A stretch of DNA of 64,000 nt from Nitrospira sp. BO4 (lineage in GTDB: Bacteria > Nitrospirota > Nitrospiria > Nitrospirales > Nitrospiraceae): contig JAMPUU010000015.1 in assembly GCA_030144965.1 (NCBI GenBank), positions 62,001 through 126,000 of the forward strand. The letters run 5' to 3'. Positions within the stretch are counted from its first letter, which is position 1, and each line of letters begins with the position of its first letter. The translations under genes and the position numbers were made by a program. Positions 18,201 to 25,620 of this stretch are shown in pieces. A model generated the notes under the pieces. The model was not told the DNA's origin, did no database searches, and saw nothing but the letters and a program-made list of their open reading frames with translations.

Positions 18201-18703
18201 ATGGCTACGATTAGAGCAACGATCCGAGTATTGAGCATCCTCGTTGCTACCATGAGTGTGATCAGTGCTGTGCAAAGCTTGCTTCATATCGGTCTCCTTC
18301 CCTCACTGGAAGCAATTGTTACGTTCTATCGAGGTTTAGCGGCCTTTGTCTTTGGCCTTCCTGCGGCTCTCTTCGGATTTAAACTGCCGCAGCCCATCGC
18401 GGACTTCTGGACCGTCTCCTTCATCGGTGCAGGCGCGTACGTTCGAACTCCTGGTATCGAGCGATGCCGCGCTTTCCGTACACTCCGTTGGAACCCAAAG
18501 CGATCCGGTGGAAAGTTGCAGTCTTCCTGGTCTTCGGATTTTCAGGCCTCGGCATTGTGATGGTTCTCAATACCGTTTCCCCGTTCACGTACGTCGATGG
18601 CTTCTACGAAGAATCAATGGATCTTGGTAGAGCTACAGCTAAGAATGTACTCTTGGTCTGTGCTGGAGCGATCGCGTTTGTGTTGCGAACGCCTATTCGC
18701 TGA
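18201..18703 (+). pseudogene. Small multi-TM membrane protein, frameshifted
   Basis: The first frame (ATG 18201) encodes two hydrophobic segments and ends its sensible sequence at FIGAGAYVRTPGIE. A second frame from about 18464 continues with MPRFPYTPLEPKAIRWKV and two more hydrophobic helices, ending at 18703. Together they give a protein of about 165 residues with four TM helices interrupted by one indel near 18455-18470. It may be a real frameshift mutation or an assembly error. The family is not recognised. It lies between the two structured repeats, as a single-gene unit. Confidence 0.55.
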
Positions 18704-18816
18704 GCAGGTAGAAACGTTGGGTCAGAGAACAATATCGTTGCGGTTGCGAGTAGGGCTCGTGAAGAATGGTTATACGGTTGCAACTTGTAGAAATCGTGAC
18801 ACAAGTGGCATCTGAT

Positions 18817-18897
18817 GTGCGAACGTTGGTCGCGTGTTATGTGGATTAGGACTGTCAGCTGCTACGCCTATGCGGATCGGTTTAATCATAGTTAGGT
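18817..18897. repeat. Diverged structured repeat, copy B (GTTRRRY end)
   Basis: Runs from GTGCGAAC to GTTAGGT and aligns along its length with copy A. The inner arms (TTATG on the left, CATAG on the right) differ from copy A but still pair, with one wobble, which suggests selection on folding. It precedes the HEPN gene by 27 nt. Confidence 0.55.
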
Positions 18898-18923
18898 TGA
18901 GGCCGCCACCATCATGATTGTTT

Positions 18924-19845
18924 ATGGAAAACGACTCGCATAAGAGCTCTGGACTGCTTTACGGGGGTATCTCTGGCGTACGATTGCCGGTTGACTCCTT
19001 TGCAACTGGCGAAGGCGTCGTCCTTCGACAAACATACTGCCATCTGTTCTCTACAAATATGACTGCGTTTGCGCGCCCGGGACCTCAGGGATATCATCCT
19101 GCTCCTTGGAAAGCAGCAAAAGGCGGGTGGGGCTATGATATTGAGGTCGAAATCTGCGCTCCAGCGAACACACCGCTTGGAAGCTCATTCGATGCAAGGG
19201 AAACGATTTGGTGGATTGCTGCGCTATTACGGCTGATAAAATATCCCTATCTGTCCGTCCCCTTGATTTCGAACCAATCGTTTCGCCAAATCCCAGGATC
19301 TGTTGAAGAGCCGGTCCTTACACCCTTCGAGACTGAAGGACGGGTTTTGGGTCCTCCCACGGACGCGGAGTGTTTGCTAGACACAAATCATCTGGCATGG
19401 GTTGCCGACAGCTGGTTAACAGCTGGCCATCTGTTGAACAGCAATCCAAAATTCTACAGCGCACTCAAAGCATTTGATTCAGCGACGGTGCAGGGTCGCG
19501 CTTCTGCATCAATGCTTGCACTTTGGGGGGGGAATTGAACAGCTATTTGCTCCCTCGGCTGGCGAGCTTAGATTCCGAGTCTCAGCCCTACTCGCGTCGT
19601 TCTTGGAAGAGCCCGGTGCTTCTCGCCTGAAATTGTACAAGCAAGTAGTTAAACTCTACAACGAACGATCGGTTGCGGCGCATACTGTAAAAGATGTGGA
19701 AATAGGACCACTCGTGGAAACATACGTTCTTATGCGAAACGCACTTATTCGCGTGATCAATGAAGGTAAAGTCCCAACTCAGTCAGACTTAGAGTCTATG
19801 CTTTTTTGCGATGTTCCAGAAGCAAACGAATCAACTACAACCTGA
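18924..19845 (+). pseudogene. ApeA-like HEPN protein, split by frameshift at a G8 tract
   Basis: The first frame from ATG 18924 runs to a stop just after a run of eight G (19525-19532). The sensible continuation, IEQLFAPSAGELRFRVSALL, is in the next frame and reaches a stop at 19845. With seven G the two halves join as LWGG-IEQLF to a 306-residue protein. The C-terminal part matches Apea-like HEPN domains and carries the R-x4-H motif (R248, H253 in the joined numbering; RSVAAH), the catalytic signature of HEPN RNases. The N-terminal 190 residues would be the target-sensing part. It may be phase-variable, decayed or a base-calling error. Confidence 0.65.
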
Positions 19846-19864
19846 CACAGGTATGAACGCAGAG

Positions 19865-20086
19865 TTACTGCTGATTCTGAGCGGACGATCGGTAGGTGTA
19901 GTAGAGGATGATTCCGGCCAGAACCGAGACGAGAATTCCGAATGCGATCAGTGCCCCAAAGCTTACGGGGCCCACGTAGATCTTATATAGTTGCAATAGA
20001 ACCACCGGCAGGCCCACCGCCAGGGCGAGCGCGACGAGGTGCCGCCTCAGATAGATCGGCTCACCTGGATTTCTTCCCCACTTCAT
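19865..20086 (-). CDS. Small two-TM membrane protein
   Basis: A 73-residue protein with a basic N-terminus (MKWGRNPGEPIYLRRH) and two predicted helices (about residues 16-35 and 42-63). No family is recognised. It follows the IPT/TIG gene by 26 nt on the same strand, so the two are probably co-transcribed. It marks the return to chromosomal backbone at the right border of the island. Confidence 0.65.
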   Translation of the reverse strand: MKWGRNPGEPIYLRRHLVALALAVGLPVVLLQLYKIYVGPVSFGALIAFGILVSVLAGIILYYTYRSSAQNQQ

Positions 20087-20112
20087 GCCGAAAGACTCGC
20101 CGCGCGGTTCTG

Positions 20113-20565
20113 CTACTTGAGCAAGAATGCTTTGGAATCTTCGCCGGAAGCTGTTGTGACGGTCACAATCACAAGACCCTTACGACTGATGGTCGGGACG
20201 GTGGCCACGATCGTGGACTCGTTGCGCATCGTGAACACGGCGGCTTGACCCGGGCCGAATGACACGCCACGCAAACATTCGGGCGAGCCGAACTGCATGC
20301 CCTTGATGGTCACTTTGGCGCCAGGCTTTCCTTCATCAGGAACCAGCTTGGCGATCTGCGGAGCCATGCCGAAGCAGGCTTTCGCCTTTGCGGCGGTTTC
20401 GGCCGAGTGAAATTTTGGATCCGCCTTAGGTTTGACGCTCTTGGATTGTGGTGTGGCTTTTGGTTTCTGGTCTTCGGCAAGCGTGAGGTCTGGGGCGATG
20501 ACTTGCCACGGTAGGGTGAGGGCACCGAACAAGAGTGCTGCTATAAAAATGGTTGGTTGCGCCAT
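20113..20565 (-). CDS. Exported IPT/TIG-domain protein
   Basis: A 150-residue protein starting MAQPTIFIAALLFGALTLP, a signal peptide with cleavage near residue 31. A Lys/Pro-rich linker follows. The C-terminal 80 residues (IAKLVPDEGKPGAKVTIKGM, then TIVATVPTISRKGLVIVTVT) form one immunoglobulin-like IPT/TIG fold. AAGGGA about 7 nt upstream supports ATG 20565 over a TTG at 20580. It probably sits in the periplasm or on the envelope; its partner is unknown. Confidence 0.75.
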   Translation of the reverse strand: MAQPTIFIAALLFGALTLPWQVIAPDLTLAEDQKPKATPQSKSVKPKADPKFHSAETAAKAKACFGMAPQIAKLVPDEGKPGAKVTIKGMQFGSPECLRGVSFGPGQAAVFTMRNESTIVATVPTISRKGLVIVTVTTASGEDSKAFLLK

Positions 20566-20617
20566 TGTGATTCCCTTCAATCAGTTCAGGATAGATCGTG
20601 TGTAACTGGTCTGTACG

Positions 20618-22507
20618 TTACTCCTCGATAGTCGAAATATCTCCCGGGTCTTGTCCCAGCTCTTTTGCTTTGAGCACTCGCCGCATGATTTTCCCGGACC
20701 GCGTTTTCGGGAGCGAAGCCACGATGTCGATTTCAGACGGGACACCGATCTTGCCCAATTCCTTCAGGACCTGATCCTTGATTGACTTAATCAAAGCCGG
20801 GCTTTCGCTTTCTCCTTGTTTCAGGATGATGAAGGCTTTGATCGACTCGCCGACTGTCTTGTGGGGTTTGCCGATCACGGCAGCTTCCGCGACGGCGGGA
20901 TGGCTGACTAACGCGCTTTCGACTTCGGCGGTGCCAAGCCGGTTTCCGGCTACCTTAATCACGTCATCCGCGCGACCCATGAACCACAGATAGCCGTCTG
21001 CGTCCTTGTGGCAGACATCGCCGGCGGTATAGCAATTGGGGATGGTGGTCCAGTAAGTTTTGTAGCGTTCAGGATCTTTATAAATCGTGCGCATCATGGC
21101 GGGCCAGGGTTTCTTGATGACGGCGAAACCACCGGCATTGACAGGGAGGGAATTCCCCTCACGATCGACGACATCGGCTTCAATCCCGAAAAACGGTCGC
21201 GTGGCCGAGCCGGGTTTCAGCGGCACGGTGGGGAGAGGGGTGATCAAGATCGAGCCTGTTTCGGTCTGCCACCAGGTGTCCATGATGGGTTTGTCCTCGC
21301 CCGTGACACGATGAAACCATTCCCAGGCTTCCGGGTTGATCGGTTCTCCCACGCTCCCAAGGATGCGGAGCGTCGAGAGGTCGAATTTCTTCGGCCAGTC
21401 TTCGCCGTAGCGCATGAGCAGGCGGATGGCAGTCGGGGTCGTATAGAAAATCGATACGCCATACCGTTCAATGAGATCCCACCATCGGCCGGGATTCGGA
21501 TAGTCCGGCTTGCCTTCCGCGGTCAAAATCGTTGCGCCGTTGAGCAGCGGGCCATAGACGATATAGCTGTGGCCTGTAACCCAGCCTGGGTCGGCCACGC
21601 AGAAGTATACGTCGTCGTCTTTCAGATCGAACACATACTTCGTCGTCACATAGGTGCCGACCATATATCCACCATGCACATGGACGACGCCCTTTGGCCT
21701 CCCGGTGGTGCCGGACGTATAGAGAATATAGAGCGGGGTTTCGGCGTCCAACGGCTCTGCTTCACAAACGGGTCGCTCAGAAGCTAGCCATTCGTTCCAG
21801 TCAATTTCCTTTGGGGCAGAAAGGGGCGGATTTTGAGTTTGGCGCTGGACGACAACGACGTGGTTGACCGTCGGGCAGGTCTTGAGTGCCTCGTCCACGA
21901 CGGGTTTCAAGTGGATGGCCTTGCCGCGATCGAACCCGACATCGGCCGTAATCACAACCTTGGTTTCCGCGTCGTTGATACGGCTGGCAAGGGCCGGAGC
22001 GCTGAAACCCGAATAGACGACGCTGTGGATCAGACCGATCCTGGCGCAGGCCAGCATGGCGACGACCTGTTCGGGGATTTTGGGCAGGTAGATGGTGACG
22101 CGGTCACCTTTCTGGAGACCCAGCTTTTTGAGGGCGTTTGCGCAGCGGTTGACCTGCCGATAGAGTTCGCTATATGTGAAAATTCGTTCCTGATCGTTTT
22201 CGCCCACCCAGATCAGTGCGACTTTATTCCTACGCCAGGTCTTCACGTGACGGTCCAGGCAGTTATAGGCAATGTTACATCGTGCCCCGACAAACCATTT
22301 GGCCCATGGATAGTCCCATTCGAGGACCTTGTCCCAAGGAGAGAACCACTCGAGCTCCCTTGCGGCCTCACTCCAAAACCCTTCCGGGTCGGCGATGGAT
22401 TTCTTGTATTCGGTTTCGTAGTCTTTGATGTAGGCTGCGGCTATTGTCTTGGGTGTCGGCCGGTACGTCCGACTTTCCTTCAAAAGGGTTTCGATCTTGT
22501 CGCTCAT
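20618..22507 (-). CDS. acs: Acetyl-CoA synthetase, AMP-forming
   Basis: Activates acetate with ATP and CoA through acetyl-AMP. The ANL-superfamily phosphate loop YTSGTTGRPKG is at residues 263-273. The C-terminal TRSGKIMRR holds the conserved catalytic and acetylatable Lys (about 606). The start is placed at ATG 22507 (629 residues), preceded by AAGGAG, because the longer frame reaching 22690 overlaps the divergent caspase-like gene and adds sequence atypical of the family. The gene is monocistronic as far as seen. It allows acetate or acetyl units to enter central metabolism beside ppdK. Confidence 0.95.
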   Translation of the reverse strand: MSDKIETLLKESRTYRPTPKTIAAAYIKDYETEYKKSIADPEGFWSEAARELEWFSPWDKVLEWDYPWAKWFVGARCNIAYNCLDRHVKTWRRNKVALIWVGENDQERIFTYSELYRQVNRCANALKKLGLQKGDRVTIYLPKIPEQVVAMLACARIGLIHSVVYSGFSAPALASRINDAETKVVITADVGFDRGKAIHLKPVVDEALKTCPTVNHVVVVQRQTQNPPLSAPKEIDWNEWLASERPVCEAEPLDAETPLYILYTSGTTGRPKGVVHVHGGYMVGTYVTTKYVFDLKDDDVYFCVADPGWVTGHSYIVYGPLLNGATILTAEGKPDYPNPGRWWDLIERYGVSIFYTTPTAIRLLMRYGEDWPKKFDLSTLRILGSVGEPINPEAWEWFHRVTGEDKPIMDTWWQTETGSILITPLPTVPLKPGSATRPFFGIEADVVDREGNSLPVNAGGFAVIKKPWPAMMRTIYKDPERYKTYWTTIPNCYTAGDVCHKDADGYLWFMGRADDVIKVAGNRLGTAEVESALVSHPAVAEAAVIGKPHKTVGESIKAFIILKQGESESPALIKSIKDQVLKELGKIGVPSEIDIVASLPKTRSGKIMRRVLKAKELGQDPGDISTIEE

Positions 22508-22698
22508 GGCAGAAGGGTCTCCTTCTTCAAGGCCGTCAATCGCAAAGCCATAATTATGGACAAACCTGAGAGCTCCTGCAACCATCCATTTTCTCAAGGA
22601 CTCTATTCGTTCGGGCCGCGCCCGGCCTCCCTCTGGCGTTTCTTGACACATGTCGAAGCCGGGGATAGGCTGATTTGACCGACGATGCAAGGCATTGT

Positions 22699-24072
22699 AT
22701 GAAACCCCGCGGGATCAACGTGTTGGGCCTTTTTCTGCTGATTGCTCACGTGTTCTGTATTTTCTCGGTCGGCGCCCCCTCCACCGCTGAAGCTCAGTTG
22801 GGAAAACCGGAGGGTCTCTACTACAAATCCTGGGCGATCATTATCGGAATCGAGAACTATGTTCTCGCGCCGTCCATTCCGGGAGCGATCAACGACGCCA
22901 AGAAAGTCGCCGAGGCATTTCGGCGATTGGGGTTCGACGAGGTGGTCGAACTGTACGACAAAGATGCAAGCGGCCGACGTCTGCATCAGCTGTTGAACGA
23001 CATGTTGCCGAGAAAAGTAGGGCGCATGGACCGGCTCGTTCTTTTCTATGTGGGTCATGCCGGGTCGATACAAGATGCTGACGGGCAAGATCGCGGATAC
23101 CTGGTTCCATTGGACGCACAACTCAATAACGCAGCCAAGTCGATCACAGTCGAGCATCTCAAGGAGTTTACAAGGAGGTCAGCTTCGAAACACACGCTCC
23201 TCATTTTGGATGCGCCGGTCTACGGGTGGGAAACAACCGAACCACAGGGACTCTCCTTGGAAGGACGAGTTGGCCCGGAGTCGGACACCGAGCGCCGGGC
23301 GGTTCAGGTCATCAGCGCGGCTAGTAGAGGAGAAGCCTCCGTCCGCCTCTATCACAGTAGCCGCTTTGTTCAGACGCTGTTGGCCGGACTTTCAGGGTCT
23401 GCAGATCTGGATGGAAACGGCTGGCTCATGGCCTCCGAGCTCGGTACCTATATTGTGCAACAGGTCGGTGCGGTCTCCAATGGATCACAACATCCGACAA
23501 GTCTACGAATCGATGGTGATGGCGACACCGTATTGATCGAAGGAAAAAAGTCGGCATTTACACTTGGAGCCGGACCCCGGACTCCTTCCGAACGGCAACA
23601 GGAGGCAAAGGCTCAATACGAACGTGCCTTTGCGCTGCTGCAGGAAGGAAAGTCGACGGAAGAAGCGGTCGAGCGGTTGGACCGGGCGATTGGGTATGAT
23701 CCGACCTACGGTGATGCCTACGTGCTGAAGAGTTATGTCCTGTTAGAGGTGATGCCGAACCTTGATGAGGCCCTGAAAGCGGGTCTTCTTGCGGTCAAAT
23801 ACGCACCGGACAACCCGGATTCTTTCTATACGCTGGGATTGATTCACGAAAAACGGAGGGAGTTTGCTGATGCTGAGGCGGCCCTTCAGCAAGCAGTGCG
23901 CGTGAACAATGGGTATCAAGACGTCTACTTTGCGTTGGGGACGCTGTACGCTGATCATCTCAATGACCAGCCCAAGTCCGTGGAGGCGTTTCGTCGGTAC
24001 GTGGAGCTAGGCGGCACACATGCTCGGGCTCATGCCGCCGTCAATCAGGCCGATCACGGTCCGAGGCCCTAG
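22699..24072 (+). CDS. Exported caspase-fold (C14) protein with TPRs, catalytic Cys replaced
   Basis: The signal peptide is residues 1-33. Residues about 44-260 form a peptidase C14/metacaspase-like domain: SWAIIIGIENY, NDAKKVAEAFRRLGF, and FYVGHAGS with the catalytic His at 120. The second hallmark normally reads LLILDACYSG. Here it is LLILDAPVYG, so the nucleophilic Cys is Pro173 and proteolysis is not expected. An EF-hand-like DLDGNGWLMASE stretch follows near residue 235. Residues about 305-450 contain tetratricopeptide repeats. The likely role is a scaffold or binding protein. Its end overlaps the convergent small gene by 4 nt. Confidence 0.8.
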   Translation: MKPRGINVLGLFLLIAHVFCIFSVGAPSTAEAQLGKPEGLYYKSWAIIIGIENYVLAPSIPGAINDAKKVAEAFRRLGFDEVVELYDKDASGRRLHQLLNDMLPRKVGRMDRLVLFYVGHAGSIQDADGQDRGYLVPLDAQLNNAAKSITVEHLKEFTRRSASKHTLLILDAPVYGWETTEPQGLSLEGRVGPESDTERRAVQVISAASRGEASVRLYHSSRFVQTLLAGLSGSADLDGNGWLMASELGTYIVQQVGAVSNGSQHPTSLRIDGDGDTVLIEGKKSAFTLGAGPRTPSERQQEAKAQYERAFALLQEGKSTEEAVERLDRAIGYDPTYGDAYVLKSYVLLEVMPNLDEALKAGLLAVKYAPDNPDSFYTLGLIHEKRREFADAEAALQQAVRVNNGYQDVYFALGTLYADHLNDQPKSVEAFRRYVELGGTHARAHAAVNQADHGPRP

Positions 24073-24239
24073 TCGGTCTCACCACCCTTGAGATATCCGA
24101 GGCCGATCTTAACGGCTCGCCGTGTGATCTCCGCCCAGCGCTCTTGAGGATAGGCCGAAAGTACTGCGGCGGTTCTTGGATCTTGGATATCAAGGTTAAG
24201 AATTCTAATGATGCCGTCCTCAATCTGGATCTCTGCCAC
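24069..24239 (-). CDS. Small conserved-type protein, unknown function
   Basis: A GTG start at 24239 has AAGGAG 8 nt upstream and gives 56 residues beginning MAEIQIEDGIIRILNLDIQD. The frame is open further upstream to 24308, but without a ribosome site. The pattern of D-G-x-I-R-I-x-N-L-D-I-x-D, then a two-helix segment ending in RRAVKIGLGYLK, resembles the opening segment of some larger DNA-repair-linked proteins, so this may be a stand-alone version. It is convergent with the caspase-fold gene, with a 4-nt tail overlap. Confidence 0.5.
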   Translation of the reverse strand: MAEIQIEDGIIRILNLDIQDPRTAAVLSAYPQERWAEITRRAVKIGLGYLKGGETD

Positions 24240-24385
24240 AGAGTCTTCTCCTTGTCGATAGCGAGGCCGCACGAAGCGCGCGTTGCGTTGACTGCCCAAA
24301 AAACGCATGCTAGCATGATTCGAACGTTTTTGCGCGGGATGTTATACGTACAGCAATTATACTTATTCACCCTAAGGAGGATTGT

Positions 24386-24952
24386 ATGATCAGGTCACAA
24401 GCGATTCGTTCAAGACTGGTCGGATCCGGTCTTGCTGTCCTTCTCATCATGGGACTTGTGGCTTGTGGTGGTCCTCCCAAATGGGTTCAGCAGGGGTCAG
24501 GGGCATTTAACGAGAAAGATACGAAGGCATTCTATGGCGTGGGCGCGGTAGCCGGGGTACGGAATGCGCCGCTCGCCTGGGACACGGCGGAAAACCGCGG
24601 CAGGGCGGAAATTGCCAGGACGTTTGAGACCTATACCGGATATCTGATGAGAGACTACGCCGCTTCGACCACCGCGGGGGATTTCACCAGAAATACTGAA
24701 GAGCAGAATGTCGAGAGAGCCATCAAGACCATCACGACCACGACACTCAGCGGAGTCCGTAAGATCGATCAGTATATGGATCCCAAGACCAATACCTATT
24801 ACGTCTTGACCAAGTTGAGCTTGGAGGACATGAAGAATAATTTGGAGCAGGCCAAAGAACTCAATTCCCAAGTCCGGGATTTCGTGCGGAAGAACGCCGA
24901 TCGTCTGTTTGAACGGTTGGAGAAGGAAGAAGAAAAGCGCGGTGTACACTAA
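24386..24952 (+). CDS. LPP20-family lipoprotein
   Basis: A strong AAGGAGG ribosome site lies 7 nt before the ATG. The lipobox LVACGG places the acylated Cys at residue 27. The mature protein starts GGPPKWVQ and contains the AFYGVGAVAGVRNAPLAWDT and ENRGRAEIARTFETY segments that mark the LPP20/SLP-like fold. The C-terminus is a charged helix. It is probably anchored to the outer membrane. It is the first of four lipoprotein genes in the same direction, the next starting 44 nt downstream. Confidence 0.85.
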   Translation: MIRSQAIRSRLVGSGLAVLLIMGLVACGGPPKWVQQGSGAFNEKDTKAFYGVGAVAGVRNAPLAWDTAENRGRAEIARTFETYTGYLMRDYAASTTAGDFTRNTEEQNVERAIKTITTTTLSGVRKIDQYMDPKTNTYYVLTKLSLEDMKNNLEQAKELNSQVRDFVRKNADRLFERLEKEEEKRGVH

Positions 24953-24996
24953 TCTCGACGCATGAGACATCTATTCCTTCCCGGAGGTCTATAGTG

Positions 24997-25605
24997 ATGC
25001 GAACGTGTCGTCCTTCTCTCGTCGTCATGCTGAGTGCGGCTCTCGCTTTGTTCGGATGCGGACAGGCAACGAAGGTGACTCGTGTCGACGCAGGGATCGT
25101 GACTGATTTGAGCGGCAGGTGGAACGATACGGATTCCAGGATGGTGGCGGAGGCGATGGTCAAAGAGGCGTTGCAATACCCCTGGCTCGGGAATTTTGAA
25201 AAGGCGAACCAGCGGCAGCCTGTCGTCGTCGTGGGGACGGTGTTGAACAGCAGCCATGAACATATCAGCGTGCAGACGTTTATTACGGATCTGGAACGGG
25301 AGCTCACCAATTCTCAAAAAGTCACCTTCGTGGCAGGCAAGAGTGAGCGCGACGAAGTTCGAACCGAGCGGAAAGAGCAAGCCATGTATGCTCGCGAAGA
25401 AACGCAGAAAGCCCCCGGAAAAGAGATCGGGGCGGATTTCATGATGAAGGGTACGATCGCCACCATTCTTGACGAAGTCGACGGAACCAAAGCGGTGTTT
25501 TACCAGGTGGATCTTCAGATGATCGACCTGGAGAACAATGCCAAGGTTTGGTACGGACAGAAGAAGATCAAGAAAGTGGTGGAGAAGAAACGCACGGTCT
25601 TTTAG
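24997..25605 (+). CDS. LpoB-like lipoprotein (penicillin-binding-protein activator family)
   Basis: A 202-residue lipoprotein with lipobox LFGCG (Cys21). The mature part opens with VTDLSGRWNDTDSRMVAEAM, the recognisable LpoB/COG3417 start, and continues with an alternating beta/alpha domain. In Enterobacteria LpoB activates PBP1b, but in other phyla the family is found in lipoprotein clusters with LPP20 and COG3014 proteins and its partner is unknown. GGAGG 9 nt upstream favours ATG 24997 over GTG 24994. It is followed 15 nt later by the next lipoprotein gene. Confidence 0.85.
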   Translation: MRTCRPSLVVMLSAALALFGCGQATKVTRVDAGIVTDLSGRWNDTDSRMVAEAMVKEALQYPWLGNFEKANQRQPVVVVGTVLNSSHEHISVQTFITDLERELTNSQKVTFVAGKSERDEVRTERKEQAMYAREETQKAPGKEIGADFMMKGTIATILDEVDGTKAVFYQVDLQMIDLENNAKVWYGQKKIKKVVEKKRTVF

Positions 25606-25620
25606 GTTCCACGGACGCTG

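Noticed and set aside
16125-19860. CRISPR array or prophage in the island
   Set aside because: No regularly spaced repeats and no structural, integrase or replication genes were found.
22508-22690. N-terminal extension of acetyl-CoA synthetase
   Set aside because: It is Arg/Gly-rich, atypical of the family and overlaps the divergent caspase-fold gene start; AAGGAG supports 22507.
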